From positions 10,478,001 to 10,542,000 of the forward strand of contig NZ_CP107905.1 in NCBI RefSeq assembly GCF_036014015.1: a DNA stretch of 64,000 nt. Reading direction: 5' to 3'. Position 1 is the stretch's first letter, and the number at the start of each line of letters is the position of its first letter. The notes under the pieces were generated by a model, which did not search any database, was not told the DNA's origin, and saw only the letters and a list, made by a program, of their open reading frames with translations. The stretch is from Streptomyces sp. NBC_00457 (GTDB lineage Bacteria; Actinomycetota; Actinomycetes; Streptomycetales; Streptomycetaceae). The position numbers and the translations under genes were made by a program. This document shows, in pieces, positions 27,465 to 35,595 of the stretch.

Positions 27465-28559
27465 AAGAGCGTTTTGTCCCGGCGAGGTTGTTTGGTTCGA
27501 GGTTCAGGTGTGGCGCCAGTTCGGGGTGGATTCGCGGGTGAGCCGACGGCTTATGAGGTCGATCATTGCGATGTGGATTATGGCTTCGGAGCGGTGCGGG
27601 TGCCTCTCGTAGTCGCGGGCGAGGCGGCGGTGGTGCATGAGCCAGCCGAGGGTGCGCTCGACCACCCAACGCCGGGGGATCACTTTGAACCCTTTGGTGC
27701 CGGGATCGCGTTGGACGACCTGGACATCGATGCCGAGACGGGCGCCGTGGTCGATGGCTTTGGTGCGATAGCCGGTGTCGGCCCACGCCTTGGTCACGCG
27801 GGGGCTTGTGGTGGCGATCTGCGAGAGCAGGTGGATGCCGCCGGTGTTGTCGGAGACGCTGGCGGCGGTCACCCAGACGGCCAGCAGCAGGCCGAGGGTG
27901 TCGACACCGAGGTGGCGCTTGCGGCCTGCGATTTTCTTGCCCGCATCGATGCCTTGGCCGGCCGCGGGGACGTTGGCGGAGGTCTTGATGCTCTGCGCGT
28001 CCAGCACGCAGGCGCTTGGCTCGGCATCCCGGTTTTCGGCCTCGCGCACCAGGCGCCGCAGGAGGCCGTTGAGTTGGTCGAAGATGCCCTCCTTCTGCCA
28101 GGCGGCGAAGTAGCCGTAGACCGTCTCCCACGGTGCGAAGTCGTGCGGCAGGTACCGCCAGGGAATCCCGGTGCGGTCGACGTAGAGGATGGCGTCCATG
28201 ATGCGGCGCAGATCGTGCTCGGGCGGGCGGCCGATGTCCAGGCCCTTGCCTCTGCGCTCGGCCCGCCAGGCGGTGAGTGCGGGACCGATCAACTCCCAGC
28301 GGGCATCGGAGAGATCGCTGGGATAGGGGCGGTGTGGCGGCATGTTTCGTTAGTACCGTCGGACATGGCTTGTCCCCAGGGCGCAAACGGCGGTAATCGG
28401 GGGCGCCTTGGGATCAGACAGGAGCGACTCGACCTAAACGGGCAGAGATGCGGCGTCTGCTGTCACACAGCCCGCCTTGAGCACGCTCGCCTCACCGGTC
28501 TCATATCCACTCGCCGCCCGAAGCGCCACCAAACAACCTCGCCGGGACAAAACGCTCTT
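27465..28559 (-). mobile_element. IS5-family element with perfect 32-bp inverted repeats and TTA duplication
   Basis: Bases 27465-27496 (AAGAGCGTTTTGTCCCGGCG onward) are exactly repeated in inverse at 28528-28559. TTA flanks both sides (27462-27464 and 28560-28562), the 3-bp duplication of several IS5 subgroups. At 1,095 bp with one intact transposase, it appears recent and complete. It inserted at the extreme left end of another IS element. Confidence 0.9.
27504..28343 (-). CDS. IS5-family transposase, intact
   Basis: A 279-residue DDE transposase starting at ATG 28343: YPSDLSDARWELIGPALTAW (N-terminal domain), RRIMDAILYVDRTGIPWRYL, VLDAQSIKTSANVPAAG (first Asp), ITKAWADTGYR-like second Asp region (RVTKAWADTGYRTKAIDHGA) and RRWVVERTLGWLMHHRRLAR (Glu). 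No disruption is seen. A strongly diverged ghost of the same gene lies at about 39.06-39.72 kb, beside the biosynthetic genes. Confidence 0.9.
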   Translation of the reverse strand: MPPHRPYPSDLSDARWELIGPALTAWRAERRGKGLDIGRPPEHDLRRIMDAILYVDRTGIPWRYLPHDFAPWETVYGYFAAWQKEGIFDQLNGLLRRLVREAENRDAEPSACVLDAQSIKTSANVPAAGQGIDAGKKIAGRKRHLGVDTLGLLLAVWVTAASVSDNTGGIHLLSQIATTSPRVTKAWADTGYRTKAIDHGARLGIDVQVVQRDPGTKGFKVIPRRWVVERTLGWLMHHRRLARDYERHPHRSEAIIHIAMIDLISRRLTRESTPNWRHT

Positions 28560-28616
28560 TTAGACATCGTTTCTTTTGGTGGCAGCCTGATCGGCCTGGC
28601 TGCCAGGATGGTCGGT

Positions 28617-29027
28617 ATGGAGCTTCCCAACGACACCGTGCTCGTCTTCGACCAAACGGAAGACCTTTGCGTCTTCACGTCCTTCGTCCACGCAGCGAAC
28701 TGGCTCGAGGCGATCGATGTTGCGGAGGGCGAGTACACAGCGGCCTACACCCCAGGCGGGGGCATCGTGGCCCTGACAGCTCCAAAAGGCTGGAGAGGCC
28801 CGGTACTTCTGGCGCGGACCGATCGGACTGACCTGGCAGAATTGGATCGTCGAGTAGCCCGCTACTGGGAAATCCATCAGGTGGGTCGGCCCTCTTACGA
28901 CCCGGCGCAGACGGCACGGTTCTTGATCGACAGGGAGAACCGGCCGCAGAAGAGGTGGAAGAAGCGGCTTGCCGATGCCGTCAGCCGTGATGCCCGCAGC
29001 GGGGACAGGGGCGACGTCACCCGCTAG
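28617..29027 (+). CDS. Hypothetical protein, possible transposon passenger
   Basis: A 136-residue protein: MELPNDTVLVFDQTEDLCVF, SFVHAANWLEAIDVAEGEYT, TAPKGWRGPVLLARTDRTD, then a basic C-terminus (FLIDRENRPQKRWKKRLADA). AGGA sits eight bases before the ATG at 28617. Family not recognised; the acidic-then-basic build is like small immunity-type proteins, but nothing proves that. Its stop overlaps the end of the transposase gene, and it lies inside the inverted repeats of that element. Confidence 0.55.
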   Translation: MELPNDTVLVFDQTEDLCVFTSFVHAANWLEAIDVAEGEYTAAYTPGGGIVALTAPKGWRGPVLLARTDRTDLAELDRRVARYWEIHQVGRPSYDPAQTARFLIDRENRPQKRWKKRLADAVSRDARSGDRGDVTR

Positions 29028-29844
29028 CGATCGGTCGACCTGGCCATGCGGCGGTGGCAGATGAGGGCTGCGGCTATGCCGACGAACGCGAGGAAGTGCT
29101 CCGGCTTCCGCTCGTAGCGGCGATGCAGGCGCCGACAGCCTGCCAGCCAGGACACGGTCCTCTCAACCACCCAGCGATGACGGCCGAGTCGCTTGGACGA
29201 CTCGATGCCCTTACGGGCGATGCGGTGGCGAATACCCCTCTGACGGAGCCATTTGCGCAGGTGGTCGTAGTCGTAGCCCTTGTCGGCGTGGAGCTTGGCA
29301 GGGCGTCGGCGGCGGGGTCCGCGGCGGGAGCGGATGGGCGGAATCCCGCGCACGAGCGGCTTCAGGCCAAGGCTGTCGTGCATGTTGGCGCCGGAGATTC
29401 CCAGCGATAGCGGCAGACCGTTCCGGTCCGTGATGAGGTGGATCTTCGATCCCAACTTGCCGCGGTCGGTCGGATTCGGTCCGGTCAGTGGCCCCCTTTT
29501 GCAGCCCGGACACTGACCGAGTCGATGGCGCACCGCGACCAGTCCATCTCACCTCGGCTGCCGAGTTCGTCCAGGATCACGCGGTGGAGCCGGGCCCATA
29601 CCCGGTCCCGGCTCCACTGGGCAAAACGCCGGTAGACAGTCGGCCAGGCCGGTCCGAACACCGGCGGCAACTGCCGCCAGGTGCAGCCCGACGTGGCCAC
29701 GAAAATGATCGCAGCGAGCGTTTCGCGGTCACCCACCCGCCGCCGGCCCCCGCCCTGCGGGCGCTTCACCTCTATCGACGGCACTACCCGCCGGAACAGC
29801 ACCCACAATTCCTCCGGCACCAGCCGCTCAACCAAATCCCTCAT
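29024..29844 (-). CDS. IS5/IS427-type transposase, two frames joined by -1 frameshift
   Basis: Frame A from ATG 29844: RDLVERLVPEELWVLFRRVV, LAAIIFVATSGCTWRQLPPV, RRFAQWSRDRVWARLHRVIL and MDWSRCAIDSVSVRAAKGGH. At GCA AAA GGG GGC a -1 slip enters frame B: CKRGPLTGPNPTDRGKLGSK, IHLITDRNGLPLSLGISGAN, KLHADKGYDYDHLRKWLRQR and RRWVVERTVSWLAGCRRLH-like region to the stop at 29024. The slip lies in an A-run followed by a G-run at the usual OrfA/OrfB boundary. Confidence 0.75.
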
Positions 29845-29886
29845 GCCCGGTTCAACGGACGATCAGGCCATAAGAAACGGTGTCTA

Positions 29887-31485
29887 AGCTTGTTCTTTTT
29901 CTTCCGGCCTCGAACGGTGTCTCGTACTGAGTCGCTCACCTGAGGGTTTGCCGGACGTGGGGGCGGCCTTCGTCTGATCCTGTGCTCCGACCAAGGTGCA
30001 CGTGACCAAGACGAAGGCCGTGAGGGTGAGTCTGCTGCCTGATGGTGTGCGGAGGGATGCGTTCGCGGAAGCGTCACGCTTCCGGGGCGAGTTCTACGAG
30101 TGTCTGACCGCTCGGCGCGACGAGTTGTTCGAGCTGACGGATGCGGTGCTGTGTGCGGACGGGGCAGTGAAGTCCCCGGTGGACCTGACGCTGCTGCCCG
30201 AGCATCGGCGTGGGCACGGAGCGATGTACGGAGGCCTGAACCACGGCCGGATCGATGTCGGCCGGGTGCGGACGGTGCTGGCCGGGTTGTCGCTGCCGCG
30301 GTTCGACGGCGGGCGTCTGGTCCTGGCCGTCGATGTGTCGCCATGGCTTCGTTCGGACGCGCCGTGCTCGGCCGAGCGGCTGTTCTGCCATGTCTATGGC
30401 CGGGCGAAGACGGCGTCGCAGTTCATCCCGGGCTGGCCCTACTCCTTCGTCGCCGTCCTGGAGCCGGGTGCCACCTCTTGGACAGCGATCCTGGACGCGG
30501 TCCGGCTCGGACCGGTGGACGACGCCACCGCGGTCACCGCCGCCCAGCTGCGGGGAATCGTTGAACGGCTCATCGCCGCGGGTCAGTGGCGGGCCGGAGA
30601 CCCGGACATCGTGATCGTCAGCGATGCCGGCTACGACGTCACCCGCCTGGCCTGGGTCCTACGCGATCTGCCGGTCGAGCTGGTCGGCCGGGTCCGCTCC
30701 GACCGCGTCATGAGACTGCCGAAGCCGCCTCGTGTCTACGACCCGAAGGGCGGCCGGCCGCCAAAGCACGGTCCGGAATTCCGCTTTGCCAAGCCGGAGA
30801 CCTGGCCCGAGCCCACGATCACCACGGTCACCGCCACGACCAACTACGGCAAGGCCCAGACGCAGGCATGGGACCGGGTCCACCCAAGGCTCACCCACCG
30901 CTCCTCATGGCTCGACCATGATGGTGAACTGCCCTTGGTGGAGGGCACGTTGATCCGGTTGAAGGTCGAGCATCTGTCGAAGGACCGTGATGCCCCGCCG
31001 GTGTGGTTATGGTCCTCCAAGACCGGCGTCACTCCGGACGACGTGGACCGTTTCTGGCAGGCATTTCTCCGCCGCTTCGACCTGGAGCACACCTTCCGCT
31101 TCGCGAAGCAGACCCTCGGCTGGACCACTCCGAAGCTCCGTACTCCCGAGGCGGCGGACCGCTGGACCTGGATCCTGATCGTCGCTCACACTCAGCTCCG
31201 GCTCGCCCGGCCCCTCGCCGAGGACCTCCGCCGGCCCTGGGAGAAACCCACCCCTTCCGACCGGCTCACCCCTGCCCGGGTCCGCCGGGGGTTCAGGAAC
31301 ATCCGCGCTCACCTCGCCTGCCCGACCCGTGTTCCCAAACCTCGAGGCGCCGGCCCAGGACGGCCACCTGGCGCCAGGAACAAACACCGGGCACCCCGAT
31401 ACGACGTCGGCAAGACCGTCAAACGGCCCGAGACCCTCAAGGCCATCGGCAAGCCTGGCAGGTCCTGGTAGATAAAGAACAAGCT
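29887..31485 (+). mobile_element. Insertion sequence with 12-bp inverted repeats
   Basis: AGCTTGTTCTTT at 29887-29898 and AAAGAACAAGCT at 31474-31485 are exact inverted repeats flanking a single transposase gene. It directly adjoins the previous IS element (shared edge at 29887). No clear target duplication. Confidence 0.65.
30002..31471 (+). CDS. Transposase (IS701-like, NF041680 type)
   Basis: A 489-residue DDE-type transposase of a group common in Streptomyces. Landmarks: LPRFDGGRLVLAVDVSPWLR (first Asp region), CHVYGRAKTASQFIPGWPYS, DPDIVIVSDAGYDVTRLAWV (second Asp) and FLRRFDLEHTFRFAKQTLGW (Glu). GTG at 30002 has AAGG just upstream. Codon 336 is TTA (31007-31009), so its translation may depend on bldA. 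Intact. Confidence 0.85.
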   Translation: MTKTKAVRVSLLPDGVRRDAFAEASRFRGEFYECLTARRDELFELTDAVLCADGAVKSPVDLTLLPEHRRGHGAMYGGLNHGRIDVGRVRTVLAGLSLPRFDGGRLVLAVDVSPWLRSDAPCSAERLFCHVYGRAKTASQFIPGWPYSFVAVLEPGATSWTAILDAVRLGPVDDATAVTAAQLRGIVERLIAAGQWRAGDPDIVIVSDAGYDVTRLAWVLRDLPVELVGRVRSDRVMRLPKPPRVYDPKGGRPPKHGPEFRFAKPETWPEPTITTVTATTNYGKAQTQAWDRVHPRLTHRSSWLDHDGELPLVEGTLIRLKVEHLSKDRDAPPVWLWSSKTGVTPDDVDRFWQAFLRRFDLEHTFRFAKQTLGWTTPKLRTPEAADRWTWILIVAHTQLRLARPLAEDLRRPWEKPTPSDRLTPARVRRGFRNIRAHLACPTRVPKPRGAGPGRPPGARNKHRAPRYDVGKTVKRPETLKAIGKPGRSW

Positions 31486-31494
31486 AAGCCTGAG

Positions 31495-31600
31495 TAGGAA
31501 GGTTGCCGTCGTCGGCGGGACCGGAGTGGTGGGATCCATCCTGGTCGGCCAGCTGACACGGCAGGGACACTCGCCGGTGGTGGACCGGCGCACCGGGGAT
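31495..31600 (+). pseudogene. NAD(P)-binding (SDR/NmrA-type) N-terminal fragment
   Basis: The text immediately right of the IS reads KVAVVGGTGVVGSILVGQL and TRQGHSPVV before losing coding character; GGTGVVGS is the Rossmann glycine motif of extended short-chain dehydrogenases. The rest of the gene is absent, presumably lost during the transposon insertions. Confidence 0.45.
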
Positions 31601-32032
31601 GACAACGACGGATCGTTGACCCACCGCAGATATGGGTGCCCGCTGCCGGATTGAGCTGGCAGGACGGCCTGATGCTCGGGAGAACTGTCGCTCCTCCAAC
31701 CTCACATTCGAGGAACGGCCCCGGCCTATCGACGCCGCGCGGGAGCCTGTGAGGGTGACCTTGTGATCGCGCTCGCCGACCGCACCCGGGGTGGGGCGAA
31801 GAACCGCACGCCCCTCGACGTCGGGCGGGTTGCCGTCGCCCTGGACGGCCTCACTGACCGGCACCTGTTGCCCGATGATGCGGAGCCCGTCGTAGCAGCC
31901 AAGATCGACAGCGAGAGCAAGGCGGATTGGGCCCGAGGTGACCGCCTGGTGCCGCTGCGCGGTCGTCGAGTTCATCCCCGACCCGGTTGCGGTCAGCGTC
32001 GACGGTTCCATCCCAGAACACCTAGCGGGTGC
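31601..32032. other. Rearranged intergenic DNA, no supported gene
   Basis: Open frames exist on both strands but none shows a recognised family or a ribosome site; probably scrap between a truncated dehydrogenase, a Tn3 remnant and a lyase remnant. Confidence 0.4.
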
Positions 32033-32275
32033 TCAGTCTTCGTCGGCAGCGTCGTCCTCAACGGCGTCCGGGTCCCGGAAGGGGCGCAGGCCTTTGCCAG
32101 GGCCGCTGGCCTTGATGTTGAACAGGTAGCGGCCCAGGAAGTTGACGTGCCGGTCCTTGAGCGGGGAGAGGCGGGCGACGTCCTCGCCCTTGACGTCGTG
32201 GCCCTCGGCGCGAAGCTGGGCAACGGCGGCGTCGAGGTACCGGGTGTTCCACACGAGGACCGCTGCTACGGTCAG
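32033..32275 (-). pseudogene. Tn3-family transposase C-terminal fragment
   Basis: The minus strand reads LVWNTRYLDAAVAQLRAEGH, then DVKGEDVARLSPLKDRHVNF and LGRYLFNIKASGPGKGLRPF, followed by an acidic tail and stop. WNT-x-Y and the SP-L-H-N-LGRY block match the end of Tn3 TnpA proteins. Only the last ~75 residues are left. Confidence 0.65.
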
Positions 32276-32287
32276 GCGATCCGTCTC

Positions 32288-32719
32288 GCGTCCGACTGGA
32301 GGTTCCATGACCAGAACGTCACTTTCCAGCAGTGGTCGCCCGAGGACCCCGAAGGGCCCTGGCTGTTGATGTTCGTCATCGGGTCCACGATCCAGTTCGG
32401 CGGTTCCGGCGGCATGAGGGGCACGGCCGGGTCGGTCAGCGGCCTGCGGGGCACCTGGATCAGGATCGTCACCCGGCTGAAGCTCGCCGGCGACGGCCAG
32501 GGCGCGTTCGAGGTGTGGCTGAACGGCACGAGGACGGTGAGCCGCACCGGCATCACCGTCTTGCCGTCCACCTCGCGGACGATCCGCTGGTCCAGCGGGA
32601 TCTACTGCACCGCCTGGCGCGATGGGACGCCGAGCGGCCCGCGGACGCTGACGGTCCTGCATGACAACCACAGGATCGCCTCGTCCTATGCCCTTGCCGA
32701 ACCGGCCAACTGGGCTTGA
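32288..32719 (+). pseudogene. Heparin-lyase-I-like polysaccharide lyase, C-terminal fragment
   Basis: The frame reads ASDWRFHDQNVTFQQWSPED, PWLLMFVIGSTIQFGGSGG, WIRIVTRLKLAGDGQGAFEV, and SGIYCTAWRDGTPSGPRTLT to a natural stop at 32719. This is the beta-jelly-roll end of secreted bacterial lyases of the heparin lyase I/glucuronan lyase type. The N-terminal half and signal peptide are missing; the left edge joins Tn3-derived sequence near 32280. Confidence 0.55.
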
Positions 32720-32814
32720 CGCACCTGTCGTTTGAGCTTCACCGCACTGTCGGGTGGCCGGCGGGTGTCTTGGGCTGGTGGGTGGCTGCTGCTGCGGGCG
32801 TGTCGTAGTGCGGT

Positions 32815-32858
32815 GCTCCCCGCCTGCCGGGCGGAGCGCCTGCCGGCGGGCGGGGAGC
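32815..32858. terminator. Strong hairpin terminator at the cluster edge
   Basis: GCTCCCCGCC-T-GCCGG pairs with CCGGC-G-GGCGGGGAGC (15 Watson-Crick pairs plus one G-U) around a 12-nt loop, followed on the plus strand by GTTTGTT. It lies between the lyase remnant (plus) and the MFS gene (minus), so it may end transcription from both sides. Confidence 0.6.
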
Positions 32859-33019
32859 GTTTGTTGTGGGGGTGGTGGGTGGGTGGTGGGTGTCGGTGGT
32901 TTTCGTGGCCGGTGTCTGCGCCTGTGCTGCCGTGTACTGCTGTGCTCCGCGTCGGCTGGGACACGTGTGCTGGTGTGGGGGATGGTCTGTGCCCGGTGGG
33001 GTGTGGTCCGTCGCCGGGG

Positions 33020-34738
33020 TCAGGTTCCGGATCGGTGTCGTGCGGGTGCCTGTGGACGGGCGGTGTGTTGGGGGTGCTGGTTGGGCGGTGTTGTGTGGTG
33101 CGGGCGTGTGTGGGCGGCTGTTATCGGGTGGTGGCCATTTCGGTGTCTTCTGTCTTGTCGGGGGTGTTGGGGGTGTGGGGGGTGTTGGGTGGGGGTGGTG
33201 TTGTGGGGGCCGCGTAGGAGGATGTAGGCGAGGAGTACGGCCATGATGGCGACGCCTGCCCACATGGACTGCTGCCATCCGTCGACGTAGGACTGCTGTG
33301 CGGCGTGGATGAGGTCTGGTGCGTGGGGGCCGGCGCTGGTGGATGCCTCGATGGCGTTGGCGATGCCGTCTTGGGCGGTGTCGGCGGTTTTTTCGGGGAT
33401 GTTGTCGAGGCGGTCGTCGATGGCGTTGCGGTAGCCGGCTGTGAGGATGGCGCCGAGCAGGGCGACGCCGAGTGCGGTGCCGAATTCGCGGGTGACGTCG
33501 TTGAGGGCGGAGGCGACGCCTTGTTTTTCCTGGGGCAGTGAGCGGGTGAGGGCTTCGGTGGAGGGCACCATCGACAGGCCCATGCCGATGCCCATGAGGA
33601 TGATGCCGGGCAGGATTTTCAGGTAGCCGTCGTCGACGGAGACGAACAGGGCCATGAGGGCGAGGCTGGCGCCGGTGAGTGCGATTCCGGTGGCCATGGT
33701 GGAGCGGGGGCCGATGCGTGCGGCCATTTTGGGGGCCACGTTGGCGGATGTCATGATCCCGATGGCCAGGGGCATCAGTGCCGCCGCGGACAGCAGTCCC
33801 GACCAGTCGAGCACGGCCTGGAGGTAGGGGAAGAGGACGACTTGGACGCCGCCCTGGACAGCGAAGACGACGACCAGGGTGATCGAGCCGCCGGACAGGC
33901 CGCGCTCGCGGAAGAGGCGTACGTCCAGCAGTGCGGCGCCTTGGCGGCGCAGTTCCCAGAACACGAATCCGGCCGCGGCGGTGAGGCCGACGGCGAGGCC
34001 GGCCAGGGTCAGAGGCTGGCTCCAGCCGCTCTCGGGTCCTTCCTGCAGGACGAAGATGAGGCCGACGACGGCGACGGTGGAGGTCACTGCGCCGACGGTG
34101 TCGAAGGCGTGGGGGGAGCGCTCGTGGGAGTTGGGCACCGATTTCAGGGTCAGGGCCAGGGCCACGGCCACCAGGGCGACGGGCAGGGCGAACAGCCAGC
34201 GCCAGTCGGCGACGTCGGTGAGGAAGGCGGAGAGGAACATGCCCAGGACGCCGCCGCCTCCGGCGACGCCGGTCCACACGCCGATCGCCTTGCCGCGCTG
34301 CTCCTCGGGGAACGTGGAGGTGATCACGGCCAGGGTGATGGGCATGATCATTGCTGCGCCGATGCCGGCGGCCAGACGCGCGGCGAGCATCAGCTCGGCG
34401 GTGGGGGCCAGGGCCCCGGCGATGCTGGCGAGGCCGAAGAGGGCCAGTCCGGCGATCAGCATGGGTTTGCGGCCCAGGCGGTCACCGATCGCGCCGAGCG
34501 GCAGCAGCAGCGCGGCCAGGGCCAGGGTGTAGATGTTGATGATCCACAGGACGGTGTCCTGCGAGGCGTCGAACTCGACGGCCATTTGCGTCTGGGCGAC
34601 GATCAGTCCGGCCACGGACGCGATGACGGCCATCAGCGCTATCGAGACGGCGGTCAGGATCGCGCGCAGCTGACGTGCATCCGGCACGCCCCCGCCGCTC
34701 CCGTCAGGGGGTGCCGCCTGTGCAGGGTTCGTACTCAT
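33020..34738 (-). CDS. MFS exporter (DHA2, 14-TM), first gene of the biosynthetic region
   Basis: A 572-residue transporter. Motif A appears as LPLGAIGDRLGRKPMLIAGL, motif C region as GIGAAMIMPITLAVITSTFP; about 14 hydrophobic segments fit the QacA/DHA2 group. The last ~65 residues form an unusual His/Pro/Thr/Arg-rich hydrophilic tail (GPHNTTPTQHPPHPQHPRQD). The ATG at 34738 has AGAGGA six bases upstream. As a drug exporter beside a haloperoxidase it probably exports the cluster product or an intermediate (inference). Lies on the same strand as the haloperoxidase but 858 bp away. Confidence 0.85.
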   Translation of the reverse strand: MSTNPAQAAPPDGSGGGVPDARQLRAILTAVSIALMAVIASVAGLIVAQTQMAVEFDASQDTVLWIINIYTLALAALLLPLGAIGDRLGRKPMLIAGLALFGLASIAGALAPTAELMLAARLAAGIGAAMIMPITLAVITSTFPEEQRGKAIGVWTGVAGGGGVLGMFLSAFLTDVADWRWLFALPVALVAVALALTLKSVPNSHERSPHAFDTVGAVTSTVAVVGLIFVLQEGPESGWSQPLTLAGLAVGLTAAAGFVFWELRRQGAALLDVRLFRERGLSGGSITLVVVFAVQGGVQVVLFPYLQAVLDWSGLLSAAALMPLAIGIMTSANVAPKMAARIGPRSTMATGIALTGASLALMALFVSVDDGYLKILPGIILMGIGMGLSMVPSTEALTRSLPQEKQGVASALNDVTREFGTALGVALLGAILTAGYRNAIDDRLDNIPEKTADTAQDGIANAIEASTSAGPHAPDLIHAAQQSYVDGWQQSMWAGVAIMAVLLAYILLRGPHNTTPTQHPPHPQHPRQDRRHRNGHHPITAAHTRPHHTTPPNQHPQHTARPQAPARHRSGT

Positions 34739-35096
34739 GGATTCCTCTCGAAAAGGGGCGTGCAGGATCGGTGCAGTCGGGTCGGGGTGGCGCCCTGTGG
34801 TGCGGCGCGAGCCGTGCCGGCGCCGGCGGTGCCGGCGCAGGGCGGCCGGGGTGCCGGCCTGGGGCGGTCGCGTCGGGGGTGTTTCCCCCGCCCCGGCGCC
34901 CCGCCTGTCGGTGGTGGCGGCCCTGCCGGGGCCGAAGCGGCGCCTGATGGTGTCGGGCAGCTCCTTTACCGGCAGGTTCGGGCCGTCCAGGCCCTGGGTG
35001 TGGGCCTGTACCGGGGCTGGGCACTCGCGCGGATGCGGGGGGCCGCGACTGCGCGGTCGGTGCGGGGTGCTCATGCGGTGCGGCCGCCCTGGCTGG
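34739..35096. other. GC-rich gap upstream of MFS gene, no supported gene
   Basis: No frame with ribosome site or recognisable family. It must contain the promoter of the MFS gene; I could not pick one out. Confidence 0.35.
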
Positions 35097-35234
35097 TCAC
35101 CGGCTTCGGGTGCCGAAGCCGGTGACGGGGATGCCGACCGCCCCATCCGTCCCACCTGTCAGACCCGTCAGGCCCGTCGGGCCCGTCGGCCCTGTCAGGC
35201 CCGTCAGTGCCGGCCGGCGATTTTTGACAGCCAT
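35097..35234 (-). CDS. 45-residue small ORF with collagen-like Gly-Pro/Leu-Thr repeats
   Basis: ATG at 35234 gives MAVKNRRPALTG, then six TG[P/L/G]-type triplets (LTGPTGPTGLTGLTGG region) and ends VTGFGTRSR. The repeat is encoded by six 9-bp DNA units (35155-35208). No good ribosome site precedes the ATG, and a long perfect hairpin overlaps the 3' end. It may be a real small peptide gene or only a repeat tract that happens to be open; evidence is limited. Confidence 0.25.
   Translation of the reverse strand: MAVKNRRPALTGLTGPTGPTGLTGLTGGTDGAVGIPVTGFGTRSR
35098..35124. terminator. Perfect 12-bp hairpin
   Basis: CACCGGCTTCGG and CCGAAGCCGGTG are perfect inverted arms around a 3-nt loop. Strong enough to stop transcription from the haloperoxidase side before the MFS gene, or from the small repeat ORF. 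Confidence 0.55.
35155..35208. repeat. Six 9-bp tandem units
   Basis: Units CCTGTCAGA, CCCGTCAGG, CCCGTCGGG, CCCGTCGGC, CCTGTCAGG, CCCGTCAGT follow each other exactly. On the minus strand they encode Thr-Gly-X triplets. Confidence 0.8.
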
Positions 35235-35595
35235 AAGTAAATGGTAGTCAGTCTCGCTTGAGAGTCGGTGGAGATTGGGTGGAACTCGCCATTCCGCGGC
35301 CGGTGGGGGCCGGTGTGGCGCTGAAGGGAGCAGCAGGTCGGCGCCGTCCCGGCGCGCTGTTGGGTGAGGCGGAACCGCGGGATCCTCAACGCCCGCCGCG
35401 CCCGCCGCGCCCGCTGTGTGCGGAGTCCGGGCGGAGTCCGGATCGGGGCGGGCCGGCGGGTCGTGGGCTGTGGGGAGTTGATGTCCGCGGACCGGGCGTG
35501 GCCCGGGCGTCTTTCGCGGGACGGGGAGGGTCCGCTCGGCCGCCGGCGGGGCGGCCGTGGGCGGGGGGTCTTGTGCCGGCGCCGGCGCAAGGGGG

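Larger units (their letters stand above)
28561..29887 (-). mobile_element. IS5/IS427-type element with a hypothetical passenger gene (proposed)
   Basis: The left end TTAGACATCGTTTCTTTTGG (from 28560) is matched in inverse at the right end by CCATAAGAAACGGTGTCTAA (29868-29887), and both are followed inward by CCTGATCG. Between them are a 136-residue hypothetical gene on the plus strand and a two-frame transposase on the minus strand, convergent with 4-bp overlap. Same layout as the glyoxalase-bearing element at 24.8-26.2 kb. Confidence 0.5.

Noticed and set aside
27474..29027. One 517-codon open frame on the plus strand
   Set aside because: It runs antisense through an IS5 transposase, across its inverted repeat and into the 136-residue gene; only the last part (28617-29027) has its own start and coding sense.
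33842..35125. 427-codon frame, Gly/Asp/Gln-rich, plus strand
   Set aside because: Antisense shadow of the MFS transporter; composition typical of reading a membrane protein gene backwards.
35222..35250. TTGACA followed by TAGTCA considered as a plus-strand promoter
   Set aside because: Spacing is only about 15-16 bp and no gene follows on that strand.
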